Of a DNA stretch of 64,000 nt, positions 1 through 7,796 are shown in pieces. The notes beneath the pieces were generated by a model that saw nothing but the letters and a program-made list of their open reading frames with translations, had not been told where the DNA came from and did no database searches. A program made the position numbers and the translations under genes. Source of the stretch: Actinoplanes teichomyceticus ATCC 31121 (GTDB taxonomy: Bacteria > Actinomycetota > Actinomycetes > Mycobacteriales > Micromonosporaceae); assembly GCF_003711105.1 (NCBI RefSeq), contig NZ_CP023865.1, positions 5,481,001 through 5,545,000 on the forward strand, in the 5' to 3' direction. Every line of letters begins with the position of its first letter. Position 1 is the first letter of the stretch.

Positions 1-1841
1 GTGGCGCTCTCGATCATGAACAGGTCGCGGACCACGAGCCAGTCCAGGTTCGCCATGCCGAGCCGCTGCGCCTTGCCGTGCGCGGAGCCGACCGCCGGGT
101 TCTGCCCGAGCAGGAAGTACCCCCGGATCTTCCCGTCGATCATGTCGAGCACCTGCTGGTAGGTGCCGTGATCGCCGGTGAGCCGGGGTAGCCAGCCGAA
201 ACCCCAGTCGTTGGCCGCCGTGGCCGCGTCGCCCCAGTAGGCCTTGAGCAGGCTGACCGCGTACGCCTCGGCCTCGGCCCAGAAGCCCTTCTGGTCCGGG
301 TGGCGGATGGAGTTCACCCACTGCCGGAACGTCTCGTGCTGGCGGTGGTGCGGCATCGGCAGGTAGCCGGGCAGCAGATTGAACAGGGTCGGGATGTCGG
401 TCGAGCCCTGGATGCTGGCGTGCCCGCGCAGCGCCATCACCCCGCCGCCGGGCCGGCCCATGTTGCCCAGCAGCAGCTGGATGATCGCGCCGGTGCGGAT
501 GTACTGCACACCGACGCTGTGCTGGGTCCAGCCCACCGAGTAGACCAGCGCGGTGGTGCGCTCCCGGCCGGAGTTCGCCGTCCACGCCTGGCAGACCTCG
601 AGGAACTTGTCCCGCGGCACCCCGCAGACCCGCTCCACCAGTTCCGGGGTGTAGCGGGCGTAGTGCCGTTTGAGGATCTGGTAGACGCACCGGGGGTGCT
701 GCAGCGTCGGGTCACGCGGCACGTCGGCGGGCACCGGCGGGCCGTGCGACTCCTGCTCCAGCCCGGAAGCGGTCTCCCGGTCGACGTGCGACTCCCCGTG
801 GCTCTGGACCGAGTCGTCCTCCTGCTGCCCCTCGTACGCCCAGCTCGACTGGTCGTACGCCCGGGTCTGCGGGTCGAAGCCGGAGAACAGCCCGCCGAGG
901 TCCTCGGTGTCCCGGAAGTCCTCGCTGACGATCGTGGACGCGTTGGTGTACGCCAGCACGTACTCCCGGAAGTCCAGCTCGTTGCCGAGAATGTAGTTGA
1001 TCACCCCGCCCAGGAAGGCGATGTCCGCCCCGGCGCGCACCGGCACATAGGTGTGCGCGAGCGCGCTGGTCCGGGTGAACCGCGGGTCGACATGGATCAC
1101 CTTGGCGCCGCGGTTCTTCGCCTCCACCACGTACTGGAAGCCCACCGGGTGGGCCTCCGCCATGTTGGAGCCCTGGATGATGATGCAGTCGGCGTTAGCC
1201 AGATCCTGAAGGAATCCGGTGGCCCCGCCACGGCCGAAGCTGGTCCCCAGACCGGGAACGGTGGCGGAGTGTCAAATCCGCGCCTGATTCTCAATCTGCA
1301 ACGCGCCCATCGCCGTGAACAGCTTCTTGATCAGGTAGTTCTCTTCGTTGTCGAGAGTGGCCCCACCGAGGCTGGAGATGCCCAGCGTGCGGTTCAGCGG
1401 GCGGCCCTCGGAGTCGACGTCCTCCCAGGTCTCCTCGCGGGCCTCGAGCACCCGGTCCGCGATCATGTCCATCGCGGTCTCCAGGTCGAGCTCTTCCCAG
1501 TCGGTGCCGTAGGGGCGGCGGTAGAGCACCTTCTTCTGCCGCCGCTCGCTGGTCACCAGGCTCTTGCTGGCCGAGCCCTTCGGGCACAGCCGGCCCTTGG
1601 AGATCGGGCTGTCCGGGTCGCCCTCGATCTGGACGACCTCGCCGTCCTTGACGTAGATCCGCTGCCCGCAGCCGACGGCGCAGTAGGGGCAGACGGAGCG
1701 GGCCATCGAGTCGGCGGTCTCGGTGCGCGCGGTCAGGCTCCTCGACCGCGCGGACTGCGCGGCGGCGCCCCGACCCAGCGGATCGGTCCCGGTGAGCTGC
1801 CGGTAGACCGGCCAGCCCTCGATCCAGGTGCGCACGCCCAT
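1..1841 (-). CDS. fdhA: Formate dehydrogenase catalytic subunit, selenocysteine-containing (3' part off the left edge)
   Basis: Molybdopterin-dependent formate dehydrogenase alpha subunit, which oxidises formate to CO2. Counting from the ATG at 1841, the N-terminal [4Fe-4S] site is visible as CPYCAVGCG (C51, C54, C58) plus GRLCPKG (C86). The frame then meets a TGA at 1274-1272. The translation continues without interruption to the window edge as a normal FdhA: HSATV, then a glycine-rich FGRGG segment, GSNMAEAHPVGF and GNMGRPGGG. The residues flanking the TGA (NQARI before, HSATV after) match the place where E. coli FdhF and FdnG carry selenocysteine (Sec190 here). A gene caller that stops at this codon would report a false 189-aa protein. 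The C-terminus, the electron-transfer subunits and the accessory genes lie outside the window. The identity is secure; membrane-bound versus cytosolic cannot be decided from this part. Confidence 0.93.
1243..1259 (-). promoter_or_regulatory. Bacterial SECIS-like hairpin
   Basis: Read on the minus strand, GTTCCC-GGTCT-GGGGAC forms a 6-bp stem (one U-G pair) with a GGUCU apical loop. The loop starts 18 nt after the UGA. E. coli fdhF has a GGUCU-containing loop at nearly the same distance (about 17 nt). SelB recognises this loop, so both geometry and loop sequence fit. Confidence 0.75.
1272..1274 (-). other. In-frame UGA read as selenocysteine
   Basis: TGA codon in the fdhA frame at the active-site position, with conserved protein sequence on both sides. 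It is followed by a correctly spaced SECIS-like hairpin. Readthrough as Sec requires SelA, SelB, SelC and SelD, none of which lies in this window. Confidence 0.85.
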
Positions 1842-1972
1842 GAGATCAGACCCTAGCGCGGCCCGCGCCCGGCCGCACGACGAGCGGAACGTGCCAACTC
1901 ACCGTGTTTCTCGCCGGTCATCGATTCCGCTCACTAATATCGTCCCGTCCGGGCACGGATGGGAGACGTCGG

Positions 1973-4879
1973 ATGGACGCAGCGCGTGGCGGCGCGGCGC
2001 GTGACGGCGCGGCGCGTGACGGCGCGGCGCGTGACGGCGCGGCGCGTGACGGCGCGGCGCGTGACGGCGCGGCGCGTGACGGCGCGGCGCATGGCGAGGC
2101 GGCGCATGGCGACGCGGCACGCGACGACGGCGCCCACGGAGACACCGAGCGCGACGACGCGGCGCGGGCCCGCAGCCCCGGCCCGTGGGACACGCCGCCG
2201 CGCCGGAACCTGGGCACCGATCCCCCGGCCGCGGAACCGCGCCCGGCCCCCGGACCGCCGACCGCTCCCGCCCCGCCCACCGCGCCGAGACCGCGGACCG
2301 TTCCCGCCCCGCGCACCGCGCCAGGGCCACCCACCGCTCCGGCCCCGCGCACCGCGCCAGGGCCACCCACCGCTCCCGCCGCGCCCCCGGTTTCTGATCC
2401 GCCCCCGTTTTCTGACTCGCTCCCGGTTTTTGATTCACCTCCGGTTCCTGATTCACCTCCGGTTCCTGATCCGCCCTCGGTTCCTGATCCGCCCCCGACC
2501 CCCGGGACCGGGCCGTGGGCCACGCCCCGGCTGTCGAACCCGTGGGCCACCCCGGCCCGGCCACGCCCGGCGGAACCGGCCGCACCCGCCGACCCGCGAC
2601 CCGTGACGCCGCCGCCGCACGCGCCGGACCCCGTGCGCCCGCCACCGCGGCGGCTCCCGGGATCCGGCGCGCCGCCACCGCGCAACCCGCAACCGGGCAC
2701 TGCGCCCACCCGCGCCCCGGCCGGCCCGCACCCGCCCACGGCCGCGCGAACCGCGGGATCCGGAACGCCACCGGAGCCGGTCGCACCGGACCTGCCGCCG
2801 CCCGGGAGCACCCCGCCGGGCGCGCTGTTCAGACCGACCGGGACCCCGGGAGCCGAGCCGCCGCACCAGCGCCGGGCTCCCGGAGCCGCGCCCGCGCCGG
2901 GGACGCCGTCCGGCACGGCCGGACCGGTACACCGGACCACGGAACCGGGGTCACCGCCGGACCACGTGGAGTCGAGCCAGCCGCCGGACCGCTTCGCACC
3001 GGGGCCACCGGCGGACCACGTCGTACCAGGTCCACCGCCGGACCACGTCGTACCAGGTCCACCGCCGGACCACGTCGTACCAGGTCCACCGCCGGACCAC
3101 GTCGTACCGGGGAACGCAAGCGCGGCCGACCGGCCGCCGCACGTGCCGCGCCGACATCTGGCATTGATCTGCCTCGCGGTGCTGGTGGCGCTCGCCGCCG
3201 CGGGCGGCCTGGTCCACCTGCGCTCCCGGCCGGACCGTGACCCGGATCCGGCGGCCGCCGCGGCCCGGGCCGCGGCGGGCCTGCGCGGGCAGGATCTCGC
3301 GTCGATCCGGGTGAGTTTCCTCGATCCGGCGGGGCTGGACGTCACCGGCGACCTGACGGTCGCCCGCGGTGGCGCCGCGTCCGGCACGCTCGCCGACGCC
3401 GGCGGCGGGCGAGCCGAGTTCTACGCCTCCGGCGACGAAACCTCGGTCCGCGGCGACGAGGCCTGGTGGGCCCGCCGCGACGCGGCGCGGGTCCGGGCCC
3501 TGGCCGACCATTGGGTACGCACGCAGCGGTACGCGTTCCCGATCCACGGCTCCGCCCTGCGGCCGGCGGCGCTGGCCGACCTGATCGACTGGGTCCGCGA
3601 CGACGCGACGACGGCCGGTGACGCGGACACGGTGGCCGGCGAACCGGTCGTCGGGCTGCGGCGCAACGACTGGACCGTGCTGTTCAGCCGGGCCCGGCCG
3701 CATCGGCTGGTCTGGTTCGGCGGGCCGCTGCGCGACGGCGCCCCGATCACCTCCGTGCCGGCCGGGTCGCCGCCGTCCCCGGCGTATGTGAGCGCGCTGG
3801 TAGCTCCGGCGCCGGGGAGCCCGCCGGTGCCGCGCCCGCCGGCCGGTGCGGTGGCCCAGGCGGAGGTCGCCGTGCGGCGGCCGGAGTTCGACGTGACCGT
3901 CAACGCCGCGACCTGCCGCACGGTGACCTGCACCTGGTCGGTGACGGTGCGCAACACCGGTACCGCGCCGGGCGAGGCGTCGGTGATCGCGTCGGTCTCG
4001 CCCGGGATGCCACGAACGCGGGTCGTGTCGCTGGGGACGCTGGCGCCCGGGGCCACCGCGACGACCGCGAAGCTGAGTTTCGCCAATCCCGCGCCGACCG
4101 GCCGGAACGTCTCCGCGGATTACCGGGCGCAGGTGTTCTGCCCACAACGGCACGGGCCGAACCTCACCCGGATGCGCCGGTTGCAGGAGGCGGGAATCCT
4201 CCCGGAACGCTCCGGGACGCTCCGCGCGCTGGATCCCGCGCCGGCCGCGACGGCGCTGCTGGCGCTCGACGGGATGCGGAAGGTACCACGCCTCGACCCG
4301 GACCGGGCGGTGCAGGCGGTCGAGGCCGCGGTCCGGCTGGGCGCCCTGCCCGAGGTCGGCGACCTGGTCCGAGCCGGGCGCCTGGAGAACCCGGAGATCC
4401 TCTACGCCGAACTGCCGGGCTTGACCTTCGAGCACGGCACCGCGGCGGCCACCCCGGCGAACGACCGGACGGGGCGCCGGCGGCGGTTGCAGATCGCCGC
4501 GGCGATGCTGCGCGAGGACCCGGCCGCGCGGGTCACGATCGACGCCGCCGGCCCGGGATATCGGGCTGACCTGCTGGTCCGCAGCGGGTCCCGTACCTCT
4601 GCGGTCCAGGTGCGCCCGGTGCGCGGCGATGCGGTGAGCGCGGATCTGACCGAGGCGTTGACCGCGCTGCGCGCGGGCGCCCCGGCCGGGAGCACCCGGG
4701 TGGTGGTGCTCCACCTGGATGCGTCCGCGGGATTCGCGCACGCCGCCGGGCGCGAGCATTTCGCCCGCCTGGTCAAACCGGTCTGGTGCGACGGCCGGGC
4801 CCGGGCCGACGAGATCGTGGTGATGAACCAGGCCGGCGTGCAGCGCTGGACCGGCAAGGACTTCGCCGACTGCGGATGA
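1973..4879 (+). CDS. Membrane-anchored proline-rich protein with a possible nuclease-fold C-terminus
   Basis: Function not recognised. I start at ATG 1973 because a GGGAG lies 7 nt upstream; an in-frame GTG at 1904 is the alternative. Layout: an Ala/Arg/Asp pentapeptide repeat near residues 7-50; about 340 residues of Pro-rich low-complexity sequence; four PPPDHVVPG repeats just before a single membrane span (about residues 397-415). After the span come a lipoprotein-LppX/LprG-like segment, a CARDB-like beta domain (TWSVTVRNTG) and a C-terminal domain with YRADLLVRSG and later TRVVVLHLD. That last part recalls the core of CdiA-CT tRNA nucleases, but the catalytic E-x-K is not evident (QVR instead), so this is weak. 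The topology predicts a cytoplasmic Pro-rich N-terminus and an outside C-terminus. It sits upstream of the ESX toxin locus on the same strand, separated by a repeat-filled gap. Confidence 0.6.
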   Translation: MDAARGGAARDGAARDGAARDGAARDGAARDGAARDGAAHGEAAHGDAARDDGAHGDTERDDAARARSPGPWDTPPRRNLGTDPPAAEPRPAPGPPTAPAPPTAPRPRTVPAPRTAPGPPTAPAPRTAPGPPTAPAAPPVSDPPPFSDSLPVFDSPPVPDSPPVPDPPSVPDPPPTPGTGPWATPRLSNPWATPARPRPAEPAAPADPRPVTPPPHAPDPVRPPPRRLPGSGAPPPRNPQPGTAPTRAPAGPHPPTAARTAGSGTPPEPVAPDLPPPGSTPPGALFRPTGTPGAEPPHQRRAPGAAPAPGTPSGTAGPVHRTTEPGSPPDHVESSQPPDRFAPGPPADHVVPGPPPDHVVPGPPPDHVVPGPPPDHVVPGNASAADRPPHVPRRHLALICLAVLVALAAAGGLVHLRSRPDRDPDPAAAAARAAAGLRGQDLASIRVSFLDPAGLDVTGDLTVARGGAASGTLADAGGGRAEFYASGDETSVRGDEAWWARRDAARVRALADHWVRTQRYAFPIHGSALRPAALADLIDWVRDDATTAGDADTVAGEPVVGLRRNDWTVLFSRARPHRLVWFGGPLRDGAPITSVPAGSPPSPAYVSALVAPAPGSPPVPRPPAGAVAQAEVAVRRPEFDVTVNAATCRTVTCTWSVTVRNTGTAPGEASVIASVSPGMPRTRVVSLGTLAPGATATTAKLSFANPAPTGRNVSADYRAQVFCPQRHGPNLTRMRRLQEAGILPERSGTLRALDPAPAATALLALDGMRKVPRLDPDRAVQAVEAAVRLGALPEVGDLVRAGRLENPEILYAELPGLTFEHGTAAATPANDRTGRRRRLQIAAAMLREDPAARVTIDAAGPGYRADLLVRSGSRTSAVQVRPVRGDAVSADLTEALTALRAGAPAGSTRVVVLHLDASAGFAHAAGREHFARLVKPVWCDGRARADEIVVMNQAGVQRWTGKDFADCG
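1991..2125 (+). repeat. 15-bp tandem repeat inside the Pro-rich protein gene
   Basis: Six perfect copies of GGCGCGGCGCGTGAC (1991-2080) followed by three degenerate copies. The unit is a multiple of three and encodes a repeated Gly-Ala-Ala-Arg-Asp peptide, so copy-number change would keep the frame. Confidence 0.95.
3005..3112 (+). repeat. 27-bp in-frame tandem repeat (4 copies)
   Basis: Four head-to-tail 27-bp units encode PPPDHVVPG repeats, with the first unit starting PPA and the last diverging at its end. They form a linker immediately before the transmembrane segment. The near-identity at DNA level indicates recent expansion. Confidence 0.93.
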
Positions 4880-4883
4880 CCAC

Positions 4884-4976
4884 GACCGGGACCGCGCCCG
4901 GGACCGGGACCGGGACCGGGACCGGGACCGGGACCGGGACCGGGACCGCGCCCGGGACCGGGACCGCGAGCGCGAG
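4884..4976 (+). repeat. GACCGG hexamer array
   Basis: A run of GACCGG units, interrupted by GCGCCC, fills the gap between the Pro-rich protein and the YbaB-like gene. It is non-coding and typical of slippage-prone GC-rich spacers. No hairpin dominates it. Confidence 0.9.
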
Positions 4977-5147
4977 CGGCCGTAGTTATCCACAGGTATG
5001 GAATCGATGGTCGCGGTGGGCCCGGTCCGTCGCCTACCTTCAATTGCGGCCGGCCAGCCAGACCCTTCGGACCCTCCACCCGCCACGGCGGAGGCCCGTC
5101 TCGCATCGATGCACGTCATCTCGACTCATCGCGACGAAGGAGTTTGC

Positions 5148-5549
5148 ATGGCCTCGGACGCCGAACCTCTCCTGGAGCCGGGCATGGCCCTCGACCGGCT
5201 CGCCGCGTGGCAGCACGACATCGATCAGGTCGTCGCCCGGACCAGGGCGGCCACTGCCCGGCTGGCCGCGCTCCGGGTGTCCGCGAGCGACCCCCGCGGC
5301 CTGGTCCGGGTCACCCTCGACGCACAAGGCACGCTGCACGACATCCGCTTCACGGCGCGCCTCGACCACTACGATCCGGACGTCGTCTCCCGCACGATCA
5401 TGGCCGCCGTCCGCGACGCCCGGCGGCGGGCGGCCGGTGACTCCGCCCTGGTGATCGAGGAGACCCTCGGCAGCGCCTCGGTCGCCGCCCGGGAACTCAC
5501 CGCCCGGGTCGCCGAGCGCCTGCGGACCTCCCCGGAGGACCGGCCGTGA
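5148..5549 (+). CDS. YbaB/EbfC-like nucleoid-associated family protein of an ESX toxin locus
   Basis: 133 aa. GAAGGAG lies 7 nt before ATG 5148; longer in-frame starts from 4998 would read through the spacer and are unlikely. Residues 45-75 (LVRVTLDAQGTLHDIRFTA) match the beta strands of the YbaB/EbfC fold, followed by a helix. Actinomycetes often place such divergent YbaB-like proteins first in ESX or polymorphic-toxin operons, where DNA binding has not generally been shown. Its stop overlaps the GTG of the next gene (GTGA), indicating translational coupling. It probably acts with the EspC-like and WXG proteins that follow rather than as a general chromatin protein. Confidence 0.75.
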   Translation: MASDAEPLLEPGMALDRLAAWQHDIDQVVARTRAATARLAALRVSASDPRGLVRVTLDAQGTLHDIRFTARLDHYDPDVVSRTIMAAVRDARRRAAGDSALVIEETLGSASVAARELTARVAERLRTSPEDRP

Positions 5550-5866
5550 CCACGCCGCACGACGGCCTCCTCGCCGACCCCGCGCAGATCCGCCGGCACG
5601 CGGGTCAGGTGCAGGCCATCGACGAGCGACTCCGGGCCGTCCGGGCGGCGAGCGCGTCGATCGCCCACGACAGCACGGCGTTCGGGCTGCTGTGCAGCTG
5701 GCTGCCGCCCCTGCTGCGGGACCGCCACCGACGCCAGGACGAGCTGGTGGCGTATGTCGCCGGCAGTCTCGCCCTGCTGGCCGGCGAGCTGCGCTCGGCG
5801 GCGGCCGACTACGAGCACACCGACACCCGGTCGGCCTCGGCGATCCGGGCGGCGGGCGCCCGGTGA
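5546..5866 (+). CDS. EspC/EspF-like type VII secretion-associated protein
   Basis: 106 aa, all-helical and Ala-rich, with the helix-turn-helix hairpin spacing of the small ESX-associated family typified by EspC (PF10824-like). GTG start overlapping the upstream stop by GTGA, and its own stop overlaps the next GTG in the same way, so three genes are tightly coupled. It is likely a secretion partner or adaptor of the WXG carrier encoded next. The assignment rests on size, composition and position rather than a strong motif. Confidence 0.65.
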   Translation: MTTPHDGLLADPAQIRRHAGQVQAIDERLRAVRAASASIAHDSTAFGLLCSWLPPLLRDRHRRQDELVAYVAGSLALLAGELRSAAADYEHTDTRSASAIRAAGAR

Positions 5867-6555
5867 CCGGCCCGACGCTGGTCGCCGAGGCGCCCACCAC
5901 CTCGGCCGCCGGCGCCACCCTGCTCGGCGACGTGGACGCCCTGGTCGCCACCATCCGCGGTGGCGGCTGGGTCGACCCGCTCCTGGCCGGCGGCGCGACC
6001 GGCGCCGGCGTGGCCGCGACGGCGACGGACCCGTTCGGCGCCCTGTTCGCCAACGGCCTGGGCTGGACAATGGAGTACTTCGATCCGCTGCGCCACCTTC
6101 TGGACCAGCTCACCGGCGCCCCGGAGCGGGTCGCCGCGCACGCCGCGACCTGGCAGAACATCGCCACGGAGCTGGGCGACACGGCCGCGGTCCTGCAACG
6201 CTCGGCGACCGGCGACCTGCCCGACTGGCGAGGCCGGGCGGCGGCCGCCTACGCCGCGATGATGAGCCACAACGTGACCGCCCTCGGCACGCTCAGCGGC
6301 ACGGCGGCGGCCATGTCGGCCGCCACCGAGGCGGCCGGCAACCTGGTCCAGTTCACCCGGGACCTGGTCCGTGACCTGATCGCGGACCTGGTCTCCCGGG
6401 TGATCGTCTGGGCCGCCGAGGCGCTGCTGGTGGTCACCGTCCCGGTGATCGCCCACCAGGTGGCCACGACGGTCGCGAAGTGGTCGGCCCGCATCTTCGG
6501 CTACACGGCGGCCCTGACGACGAGCCTCACCAACCTCTCCCACCTCATCGAGTGA
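5863..6555 (+). CDS. WXG-type carrier domain protein with hydrophobic C-terminus (toxin delivery module)
   Basis: 230 aa from GTG 5863. A long helical domain carries W122-R-G124 in a turn (LPDWRGRAAAAY), the signature of WXG100/LXG-type ESX substrates. It ends in a hydrophobic segment (LLVVTVPVIAHQVATT) that could be membrane-active. This is the usual N-terminal half of an actinobacterial polymorphic toxin, but here the reading frame stops and the toxin domain is in the next gene 7 bp downstream. Role inferred: escort of the downstream nuclease through the ESX machine. Confidence 0.72.
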   Translation: MTGPTLVAEAPTTSAAGATLLGDVDALVATIRGGGWVDPLLAGGATGAGVAATATDPFGALFANGLGWTMEYFDPLRHLLDQLTGAPERVAAHAATWQNIATELGDTAAVLQRSATGDLPDWRGRAAAAYAAMMSHNVTALGTLSGTAAAMSAATEAAGNLVQFTRDLVRDLIADLVSRVIVWAAEALLVVTVPVIAHQVATTVAKWSARIFGYTAALTTSLTNLSHLIE

Positions 6556-6562
6556 CGCCCCC

Positions 6563-7210
6563 ATGGCGCGATCGAGGGATCGTCGGGGCGGCGGTTCGTC
6601 AAACGGCTCGGCAGGCGCCGGAAGCATCGGTGGGAAGCACAACAGCGCCCAGCGGACAGCGCAACGCGGCCGCCCGCGGACCGGCCACTCGGCACGAGGA
6701 TCGGGCGGTTCTGGCGGCATGGCCACCACTACCCCGACGGGACAGCCGGGAGGCACCCCGATCGGCCGGCCCACTGTCATCGATCGCGACGGAGGAGCCG
6801 AGACCGAACGATCTCTGGCCCGCGAGAATGCGGTCGCGGCGCTGCTTGCCGAGCAGGGATACGTGACGCAGCAGAATCCCTCCAAATCCGAGGTGGCTCA
6901 AGCCCGCCGCAACAGCGGTGACCACGGCTCGCCGGACAAACAACCCGACTATCTGATCGAAGGCCGCGTCTTCGACTGCTACTCACCGAATCCGAACACG
7001 AACATCCGGAACGTCTGGAGCTACGTCAAAGGCAAGATCAAGGATCAGCAGACCGAGCGTGTAATCGTGGACCTGACGCAGTGGCGTGGGGACATGGCGC
7101 AGGTACGAGACCAGTTCCATCAATGGCCGATCACCGGGCTCAAGGAGGTCAAGGTCGTCACCGCGGGTGGCGCCATCGTCCAGATCATCCCTGACCCGGA
7201 CCTTCACTGA
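6563..7210 (+). CDS. CdiA-CT-like (tRNA nuclease family) toxin domain protein
   Basis: 215 aa. Residues 1-70 are Gly/Ser/Arg-rich and disordered. Residues 78-215 resemble the C-terminal tRNA-nuclease domain of CdiA effectors: E88-N in the first helix, GYVTQQNP around 99-106, then PDYLIEGRVFDCYSP with D129 and D138, then ERVIVDL and a final beta hairpin ending IVQIIP. In that family the acidic residues lie in a PD-(D/E)xK-like fold and cleave tRNA in the target cell. No signal peptide and no WXG motif, so secretion would depend on the carrier encoded upstream. Followed by its presumed immunity gene 10 bp later. The specific RNA target is unknown. Confidence 0.78.
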   Translation: MARSRDRRGGGSSNGSAGAGSIGGKHNSAQRTAQRGRPRTGHSARGSGGSGGMATTTPTGQPGGTPIGRPTVIDRDGGAETERSLARENAVAALLAEQGYVTQQNPSKSEVAQARRNSGDHGSPDKQPDYLIEGRVFDCYSPNPNTNIRNVWSYVKGKIKDQQTERVIVDLTQWRGDMAQVRDQFHQWPITGLKEVKVVTAGGAIVQIIPDPDLH

Positions 7211-7220
7211 GAGACGACTG

Positions 7221-7676
7221 ATGGCGATTGACTACCGTTTGACCATTGGCGGCGCCACCTTGATCGACGATGTGGCGGCGCGCGCATTCCCCGAACCAGC
7301 CGAACGCCCGGCAGGCACCGCGTCCCTGGCCAGTGCCGACCTGTCCGAGCGATACGGCTTCGCGGTGAGCCTTTACACCGACCGGAACGGCTACCTGGAG
7401 GCCGAGGCCGACGACGGGATGTGGGAGTGGGAGCCGGCCGAGTTCGTGTCGATGATGTTCCGCGTGGAGAAGACCGTTGCTGGAAATCGAGCGGTGATCC
7501 CGATGCTGATCGCGGTCAGGAGGCTACTGGATTCCGGGCCTGAAGACGTGGCGCTCGACCTCAACGGGAGCTGGCTGCTTCTGACCCGGATCGCCGGCAC
7601 GCTCACCAGGTACAAGCAGGCAGCCTGGTGGGCACGGTATCCCTCGGCCGACCGCATCATCCACGCCGGATGAGCC
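7221..7676 (+). CDS. SitI3-like immunity protein
   Basis: 150 aa, ATG 7221 with GAGAG upstream. It begins with the MAIDYRLTIGG start typical of the actinobacterial SitI3-like family and has the conserved WEWEP segment and the C-terminal LNGSWLLLTRI...WWARYP region. SitI3 in Myxococcus neutralises the exchanged toxin SitA3, and relatives sit next to toxin genes in actinomycetes. Position directly downstream of a nuclease toxin, on the same strand, makes cognate immunity the likely role. The stop codon is at 7674-7676. Confidence 0.75.
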
Positions 7677-7784
7677 CGCTCATCGTCACCTCGGGCTCGG
7701 GCGGGTCTCGCCGATGACCAGCGCCGGGCGGCCCGATTGCTGGGCCGGGGTCGGCCCGTGCGCGGACCGGCCCGACCGCCTCCG

Positions 7785-7790
7785 TATCCT
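7785..7790 (+). promoter_or_regulatory. Leaderless -10 element for the DEAD-box helicase
   Basis: TATCCT followed by exactly 6 nt and then ATG 7797. This TANNNT-N6/7-start pattern is the standard actinobacterial leaderless promoter. No clear -35 is visible and there is no Shine-Dalgarno, which agrees with a leaderless transcript. Confidence 0.6.
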
Positions 7791-7796
7791 GCCCTC

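Noticed and set aside
300..1856. Long open frame on the plus strand opposite the formate dehydrogenase
   Set aside because: Antisense shadow caused by high GC; the minus strand carries the FdhA motifs throughout.
4884..4976. Rho-independent terminator after the Pro-rich protein gene
   Set aside because: The hexamer array can pair in many weak ways but has no dominant stem-loop.
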